NCBI GenBank assembly: GCA_016930435.1
Contig: JAFGGQ010000079.1
Span: 1 to 56,347 of the forward strand
Length of the DNA stretch: 56,347 bases
From: a bacterium
Lineage (GTDB): Bacteria; UBP14; UBA6098; JAFGQG01
Direction: 5' to 3'
This document shows, piece after piece, positions 51,901-56,347 of this stretch; the first letter of the stretch is position 1; every line of letters starts with the position of its first letter. The notes beneath the pieces were generated by a model. It was not told where the DNA came from, made no database searches, and was given only the letters and a program-made list of their open reading frames with translations. A program made the position numbers and the translations under genes.

Positions 51901-52097
51901 CCGTACATATATCCGAATTCACCATAATTGGTAACCGGCATCTGGCAATTATTTACGTTAAACCACTCATCCCCGCTGTAGAGCTTTGACCCCTTGCCAG
52001 TCTTTTCAGCAGTGGCCAAACCAATAGTGATGAGTAGAGAAAGCGTAATAACCAACAGAATGGTCAGCTTTCGGTTAGTTTGAAAGTTATGATTCAT
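48972..52097 (-). CDS. Large secreted protein with C-terminal sorting domain
   Basis: 1041 residues with signal peptide (LTILLVITLSLLITIGLATA). The N-terminal domain has the start 'SGDEWFNVNNCQMPVTNYGE' and many Trp/Tyr/Gly turns (GSGIWIGGIKGGQRLVSCGY). This layout is often seen next to TonB receptor and PorV genes in FCB candidate phyla. A region of Fn3-like strands follows (IALVWDNSAEFTPDPFSKV; TYFYSITSYDYNTPGAVPN). The end is a FlgD-like domain: VVPNPYVIRADWDRSKNTR, CTIRIYNLAGDLVRTLE, VYIYYLSTPGGQEKTGK. Function unknown; likely surface-exposed and co-expressed with the PorV-like gene 84 bp downstream. Confidence 0.86.
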   Translation of the reverse strand: MNHNFQTNRKLTILLVITLSLLITIGLATAEKTGKGSKLYSGDEWFNVNNCQMPVTNYGEFGYMYGFWPKGSGEAYIFGSGIWIGGIKGGQRLVSCGYNTYGAGNDFIPGPPVNAGDHYLNPNSHPEDRVLVSTNSEDLDLWPYRDSLNEPVILGDQDMWCEYNDTWADRHSWDPGTGPLGLHVRQLTFGWTTKLYVNMVFFLYEIENVGDERIENMYVGMGSDMDVGYADDDLTGCDVGRSLGYTYTLSQEDGWSSRPPYYVGVKFLQGPKSDDTVYVPAPPGPENPDYPNAVMDTVLPGEHLVLTSFTRCTREKGGDPENDAERYEMLAGYNIETHDYDPWQGVADEVPADKRQVMGCGPFSLSPGEVDTFLVGIMFSNGGTGGLEYLQSEGDAALTAYLAGWVVPSPPPSPALSVIPGDQKIALVWDNSAEFTPDPFSKVMEEAGDTVYRQFDFEGYRLWKSRTGLPEEWDLLGQWDLENEITILPGDFWIRNDDYPDGFNINGTSSNNSGLVYSYMDRDVMNGITYFYSITSYDYNTPGAVPNEENIYTSLESGIDPVTAAPRAEPANFDYPTASAINQVSGNCNTLSALEVEIIGDIEVTGHEYTLEWKDIQIGSSNLPVYTYNIYDETTSRYISIGDFQVPTISGVTVSVESSDSNVLADSIISSGEDTVFFLRKTEWETVYYDSLWSWFGYFNKPFDGLVVSGSLSVAQARHQVSYQEVLRNTYRATTNDYGIWTDTVLVSSSKVMNTLVDSVVVDSIIPPDTFTTTYYKDYYTTPFGMPDSLVIIEDGATEYTGNLALFPSFQSVWAYHGGLDLEIRWNYYNGHEDTLTMQVLDVLTGEEVPYDSAFGDNWCFGFGSAPARCFITGTQPPPYRIWFYVCGMKYYFNQPAPMNWAARPEQGDIWRIYSSANTIPPVKGNLYTFSTEAPGYLSEGNLDLIKVVPNPYVIRADWDRSKNTRKIQFTHLPQECTIRIYNLAGDLVRTLEHFATIEDGGVEEWDIRTEDDQIPASGVYIYYLSTPGGQEKTGKFSIIR

Positions 52098-52177
52098 ATT
52101 TTCCTCCTTGCAAACTGCCTGCTCTTTTAGAGCTACAAAACAGAAGTTTGGTAGCTCATTAGAGCCATTTAAACAGT

Positions 52178-55102
52178 TTACCAGTTTATTTGTAAACCTA
52201 CTTCGATTCTGCGTGGAGAGCTCACCATATTAGGATCCTTCAGAAAATCTTCACGAGCTGTAATATAGGACTGATACCATTCGTCCTGAGTGATGAAACC
52301 ATCATCATCCAGATCCCTTCTCTCATCTGCGCTGGCCGAATAACCTACCGCTACCCGGTCACCGCTGTAAACCCAGGTCTGGTCCATATAGGTCGTAAAA
52401 TCCTGGGTCATTCCGTTATCATCAACCTTACCGGTATTTGGATATACATTAAGAATATTTTTCATATTAAAGAGGTTGGAAACGCGCATAAAAACGGAAG
52501 CGCTGATACCAGCTATGGTAAAGGGTCTATCTAATTTCAGATCGGTGCTGTAGGTCCAGGGAGTGCGTGCTCCGCCTACCTCGCCTATCCGCTGACCACG
52601 GCTATCCTCCTGGGTATAAGGGAGGCCTGATCCGACTTCGGTAAGCAGATTCAGGTTCCACCGTTCAAAAGGCCGAAGTCCGATAACTTCCGGACCGAAT
52701 CCTTTGGGAGTGAGCAGATTAATGTTGACATTGAAGGTATGTCTCTGGTCAAATTCCAATGGGAAGTCGATCTTGGGCATCTGCAAAGGCTCGCCAGTTA
52801 TGGGATCGGGCATTATATTGGCAATATATTCGTAATAGGCTTCCCGGACGTCAGAACTGGTGCCGTTCGCAAATTGCATTGTGTAAGCTACATGCCCGGA
52901 GACCCAGTCGCCCATCCGTTTTTTCAATGATAGTTCAACACCCTTTACATTTCCATAATCTTCGGTTTGATATATACTGTAATTCCTGGGTACTGCTTCT
53001 ACATACCGGGTTCCCACAAGATGATATATATCCTTATAGAAAGTAGAGACATTAAGAGCTACATCAGGAGTAATACTGTGTCCGATACCCGCCTCGAACT
53101 GTATAGTATGCTGAGGGTCTAAATCCGGATTAGAGACAATGGGCCAGCCGCCTGGGTAAGTGTAAAGATCGATATTATGTGAATCATAAAGCCAGCGGAA
53201 CTGACTAACCTGGAAGAAATGGCCATAGGCAAGATGAAATGCGGTGCGGTCCGTAATTGGGAAAGCCAAACCTATCCTGGGGGATATTTGCATTTTCTTC
53301 TTGGCGGTAACCGTATCCAGGGCACCGGTGATTGAATCGTAGGGAACCGCGAGATCCTGATAGCGCCATGAAGCCGGATCGAAGTAGTCGAACCGTATTC
53401 CACCGTTGATAATAAAGCCTGGATATTCTATTTTATCCTGGAGATAAACCGCAAACTCTTTAGGATAATAATCATAACTATCCGAATACATAGCATATTT
53501 CATATCCCTGTATTCCGGAGAGACCTCAGTCCCGACTTTTTCGCCATAATTGTAAACCGGAACATTAGGGGTATAGTCTATATACTGGGCATTATCCCTC
53601 TTTGCCCTGTGAAGGCGGCCATCAATGCCCACTTTTATGAGGTGATGTTTGGTGAATTGAGATGTCAGGTCGAACTTTACACCGTCATAAGCGGAGATTC
53701 TTTCCAGCCAGCCAACCGGGCTTCCCAACCGGAAACCGGAGGCGAAGGCAACCCCGTAAGGGTAGTAGTAATTTCCATCCTCATCCTTGGCGTCCCAGCC
53801 CGGGTCATCATTTCGGGCATCGCCAGCTTCGGTATAGGTCCACCATGGCCGGAAAGAGAAGTCCTCCCAAAAATTGCGGTCTTCTTCCAGATCCCAATCC
53901 CGATGCCCGTCGATCCGCTGAGACCTGAAAGTACCCGCGCGAATCTCATAGAATGTGGCATTGGAAAGGGAATGGGTAAGTGTCAATACCCCTTGGTAAG
54001 CACTCTGGAATCCATCGGAGCGGTACTCCGGTGCTGCGTATTTAAGGGAATTAGAACACCAGGAGTCAATATCAGCATATCCGACATACATTCCGAATCT
54101 CCCCCATTGTTGCCGGGACATGAACCCGGAAAGATTAAGTTTAAGATTAGGGGATATCCGGTAAGTTAGTTTAGCCTGAAGTGAATAGGATTCGTTGTCG
54201 GTATTGGACATCTGACCGTACCAGGATTGAGCATGGTCCCGGAAGGAAAGTTCACCGGAAAAGAAATAGCGAAGGTTGGGCATGAAGATGACCGGTCCGC
54301 CCGTAAAGACCTCGATGACTTCCTGTTCCCTGGGGTTGCCGGAAATCCGGTCAGTCGTGACCCTGAGCATCCCTTCGGGTTCCCGGGCGCCTTCTTTAGT
54401 TATCACATTTACCACTCCGGACATAGCCTGTCCGAATTCCGGACTGAATCCACCGGTGATCACCGAAACCTCTTCTACGGCAGAAATATTGACGTTAATC
54501 GCGGCATCGCTTCGGCCGGTCAGGCGGTCTTGAGCAGGCATACCATCGATCATAAAGGCTACTTCATCTCCTCGACCTCCGCGAATATGCAAACCATCAG
54601 TAGTCCAGGAGGTCCCGCCGGTGGAACTGACCACACCGGATTGTTGTTGCACGACTTGAGTGAAAGCCCTAATAGGCTGCTGACTGATCTGTTCTGCAGT
54701 CGTGATATGAGTGGTTGCCGTGGCATCCACATTAACCATGGGTCTCTCCGCAATAACCGTAATCGCCTCACCTTTGATCGCAGCAGGTCTTAATTCGAAA
54801 TCAAGATTAGTAGTTAGATTTGAATTCACCTCTACATTGGTAACACTAACGGACTCATAACCCATCATAGTAGCAGTTACTGTATATCTGCCAACCCTGA
54901 TGTTTACAACAAAATAATATCCATCCAAATCAGTAGCTCCTCCCCTCTCCGTGCCTTCAACTATAATATTGGCACCGATAAGGGGTTTTCCCGTTTCTTT
55001 ATCCTTTACCTGGCCGGATATCTTCCCGGTAACTTGAGCCATCAAGAAGGTGGGGATAAGAAGCAGGAATAATAACAAGAGCCAAAGGGACTTCTTTTGC
55101 AT
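52178..55102 (-). CDS. TonB-dependent receptor with carboxypeptidase-like regulatory domain
   Basis: 974 residues. Signal peptide LLLLFLLLIPTFLMAQ. A CarboxypepD_reg domain (about 24-110, GQVKDKETGKPLIGANIIVE, YTVTATMMGYESVSV) is followed by a plug (about 115-235, LHIRGGRGDEVAFMIDGMPA, FSPEFGQAMSGVVNVITKEG) and an outer-membrane barrel that ends in IEVGLQINW. A canonical EF-hand loop DLDDDGFITQDE lies at 930-941, just before the final strand. GGAGG is 4 nt before the ATG. Probably transports or binds a large ligand with the secreted protein 48972-52097 and the PorV-like protein downstream; the ligand is unknown. Confidence 0.93.
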   Translation of the reverse strand: MQKKSLWLLLLFLLLIPTFLMAQVTGKISGQVKDKETGKPLIGANIIVEGTERGGATDLDGYYFVVNIRVGRYTVTATMMGYESVSVTNVEVNSNLTTNLDFELRPAAIKGEAITVIAERPMVNVDATATTHITTAEQISQQPIRAFTQVVQQQSGVVSSTGGTSWTTDGLHIRGGRGDEVAFMIDGMPAQDRLTGRSDAAINVNISAVEEVSVITGGFSPEFGQAMSGVVNVITKEGAREPEGMLRVTTDRISGNPREQEVIEVFTGGPVIFMPNLRYFFSGELSFRDHAQSWYGQMSNTDNESYSLQAKLTYRISPNLKLNLSGFMSRQQWGRFGMYVGYADIDSWCSNSLKYAAPEYRSDGFQSAYQGVLTLTHSLSNATFYEIRAGTFRSQRIDGHRDWDLEEDRNFWEDFSFRPWWTYTEAGDARNDDPGWDAKDEDGNYYYPYGVAFASGFRLGSPVGWLERISAYDGVKFDLTSQFTKHHLIKVGIDGRLHRAKRDNAQYIDYTPNVPVYNYGEKVGTEVSPEYRDMKYAMYSDSYDYYPKEFAVYLQDKIEYPGFIINGGIRFDYFDPASWRYQDLAVPYDSITGALDTVTAKKKMQISPRIGLAFPITDRTAFHLAYGHFFQVSQFRWLYDSHNIDLYTYPGGWPIVSNPDLDPQHTIQFEAGIGHSITPDVALNVSTFYKDIYHLVGTRYVEAVPRNYSIYQTEDYGNVKGVELSLKKRMGDWVSGHVAYTMQFANGTSSDVREAYYEYIANIMPDPITGEPLQMPKIDFPLEFDQRHTFNVNINLLTPKGFGPEVIGLRPFERWNLNLLTEVGSGLPYTQEDSRGQRIGEVGGARTPWTYSTDLKLDRPFTIAGISASVFMRVSNLFNMKNILNVYPNTGKVDDNGMTQDFTTYMDQTWVYSGDRVAVGYSASADERRDLDDDGFITQDEWYQSYITAREDFLKDPNMVSSPRRIEVGLQINW

Positions 55103-55434
55103 ATTACCTCCCTTTTAACGTATTGTTAAAATTGCTATTATATGATAAATCGGTTTTTTTTATTTCAATGCTATGATTATTATGCTCACTGTCACTTGCA
55201 GGAATTCTGAAGGAAGTGTTTTTGCAAGTGTAATCAATATCCTTATAAGAATGTATAACTTCCCTTATCTTTTCCCGCGCTACATTATGGAATAAATTTG
55301 AATCTGGTCCCATATTCAGAGTAAAAGCTTAATTTAAAATGTCATATAATTTATTGTTTACCTCGAGCTTGAATATTCATCAACTGGAGTATTTAATGGC
55401 ATATATTCTTTGCCCCCGATACTCCTTAAATAAT
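55103..55434 (-). promoter_or_regulatory. Intergenic leader of the TonB receptor with an inverted repeat
   Basis: A 330-bp AT-rich region with no gene I can support. CACTTGCA (55193-55200) and TGCAAGTG (55223-55230) form a perfect 8-bp inverted repeat with a 22-nt spacer, about 90-130 bp before the ATG. A TATAAT-like hexamer lies on the reverse strand near the gene, but its best -35 partner is 20 bp away. The repeat may be an operator or an RNA hairpin. Confidence 0.35.
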
Positions 55435-55463
55435 AGAGGGGGGAACCTTTTCTGGTTCCCCCC
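55426..55463 (-). terminator. Rho-independent terminator of the partial surface-protein gene
   Basis: GGGGGGAACC (55438-55447) pairs perfectly with GGTTCCCCCC (55454-55463), with a 6-nt loop. On the reverse strand a U-rich stretch (TCTATTATTTAA) follows. It lies 10 nt after the stop at 55474. Confidence 0.88.
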
Positions 55464-55473
55464 CATAGAACGT

Positions 55474-56347
55474 TTATCTTATCATTATTGTTTTTTGGGT
55501 AGCGTTGGTATTTCCGGTACGGAGTTGATAGAAATAAACTCCGGCAGGGACTTTTTGGCCGTTGGAATCTTTGCCATCCCACATTACACTATGAATACCG
55601 GATTCCACTTGATCATCGAGAATAGTGTTAACCACTCTTCCGGAGAGGTTATACACTTTCAGGGATACCCTACCCGCTTGAGGCATAGCATATTTGATGG
55701 TAGTGAATCTGGCGAAAGGATTAGGAGTAGCTTGATAGAGGGTTAGTTCCTTAATAGTGGTTACTTCTGGTTCATCAATAGCAGTGAGGCCCATCCAATC
55801 CCTAACGTTTTCGATAAGGGTGATCTGTGCTACGGTATCTTCTTCGATATAGCTTCCTATGTAGTTGAATGGCCAATACAGGAAGACTATCTTGTAGGTG
55901 CCTGTGTCCATTCGATAACCGAGGTTAGCGCCAAAACCATCCATAAAGACTAATTCTGCATTGGCGTCAAGGGAATCGAATCTACCGGCATAATTATAAC
56001 CGGGGCCTACCCAGTAGTAAGGACTGACTTCGATACCAGCCTGGAAATCATCGCTGATTGGGTCACCCGCCATTCCATAGAGGGTGAAAGTACTATCCAA
56101 ATTATAGTCATCAAAGACCCCTTTGATACCCATGTATCTATTCAACCAGTGATCGGCAGGGATGACAACACCTTCATCATAACCCAACTCGAATCCGCCA
56201 CCGACAACATCCTGAGCGGAGAGGAAGAGGTTTCCGCCGGCATCCAGAAATTCGCCGATCCAGGTGGTATCAGCGGCAAATGAGGTTCCTCCCCAACCAA
56301 CCCAGAAAATCCCTTTCTGGCCGGCACCGGAGGTATAGAAATCCAAA
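55474..56347 (-). CDS. Secreted protein with T9SS-type sorting domain (partial, N-terminus off window)
   Basis: The last 290 residues of a protein that continues past the window edge. The visible part has an alpha/beta domain (WIGEFLDAGGNLFLSAQDVV, ELVFMDGFGANLGYRMDTG, KIVFLYWPFNYIGSYIEED) like the amidotransferase-like domain in the 42010-44991 protein. It ends in a sorting domain: LYQATPNPFARFTTIKYAMP, VSLKVYNLSGRVVNTILDD, GVYFYQLRTGN, ATQKTIMIR. Likely a large surface protein of the same group; its start and N-terminal domains are not visible. Confidence 0.87.
   Translation of the reverse strand, partial: LDFYTSGAGQKGIFWVGWGGTSFAADTTWIGEFLDAGGNLFLSAQDVVGGGFELGYDEGVVIPADHWLNRYMGIKGVFDDYNLDSTFTLYGMAGDPISDDFQAGIEVSPYYWVGPGYNYAGRFDSLDANAELVFMDGFGANLGYRMDTGTYKIVFLYWPFNYIGSYIEEDTVAQITLIENVRDWMGLTAIDEPEVTTIKELTLYQATPNPFARFTTIKYAMPQAGRVSLKVYNLSGRVVNTILDDQVESGIHSVMWDGKDSNGQKVPAGVYFYQLRTGNTNATQKTIMIR

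Noticed and set aside
52130-52157. GAGCTAC/GTAGCTC hairpin between the TonB receptor and the 48972-52097 gene
   Set aside because: No U-tract on either strand, so not called as a terminator; could be a weak attenuator, but nothing more supports it.
55104-55313. 69-residue frame directly before the TonB receptor
   Set aside because: It covers the leader with the inverted repeat and the Shine-Dalgarno of the receptor gene; no domain or start signal.

Overview
The window comes from a Gram-negative, double-membraned bacterium, most likely an uncultured lineage of the FCB superphylum (for example a Cloacimonadota-, Marinimicrobia-, Zixibacteria- or KSB1-type phylum). This is inferred from an LptD homologue, Omp85 and TonB-dependent barrels, a PorV-like protein, and several large secreted proteins that end in the 'PNPFN' FlgD-like / type IX secretion (T9SS) sorting domain. 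Unlike Bacteroidetes, many genes here have strong Shine-Dalgarno sequences (AGGAGG type), and the promoters visible are of the TTGACA/TATAAT kind. There is no phage, IS element, rRNA or CRISPR array in the window.

Layout. 1-9487: a leftward operon of UPF0182 membrane protein, SPOR/TPR protein, mutS, a peptidase/beta-propeller/Omp85 fusion, and a response regulator cut by the window edge. 9699-12666: a rightward operon of three exported proteins, the last with a sorting domain, closed by a strong terminator. 12812-22077: tRNA-Leu(UAG), tig-clpP-clpX, lspA-rluD-propeller protein-Mth938 protein, a LEA14-like lipoprotein and an MsbA-type ABC exporter. 22089-26720: a leftward operon of four glycosyltransferases. 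26898-29974: PNP-accD-folC. 30088-31735: a foreign-looking island with REP-like hairpins and two AT-rich genes, each followed by a copy of a roughly 120-bp imperfect palindrome. 31881-35880: glmM-glmS-tsaB. 35919-41946: HU, lptD, and a single zinc-ribbon gene that sits between a sigma-54 promoter and a terminator, next to a GAF/AAA+ sigma-54 activator. 42010-56347: mostly surface proteins (sorting-domain proteins, lipoprotein, PorV-like protein, TonB-dependent receptor), with the divergent pair rtcB / DUF3467 embedded.

How the genes work together. Much of the window serves the cell envelope: precursor supply (glmM, glmS), sugar transfer (glycosyltransferases), lipid/LPS export (MsbA, LptD), lipoprotein maturation (LspA), and outer-membrane or surface display (Omp85 fusion, PorV-like, TonB receptor, sorting-domain proteins). 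A second theme is protein and nucleic-acid quality control (trigger factor, ClpXP, MutS, RtcB, TsaB, RluD).

The most interesting parts are: the integron-cassette-like pair of genes with matching palindromic elements but no integrase; the self-contained sigma-54 unit for a small zinc-ribbon protein; a ClpP whose catalytic Asp is replaced by Asn; the peptidase-propeller-Omp85 fusion; and the exported-protein loci of unknown role.
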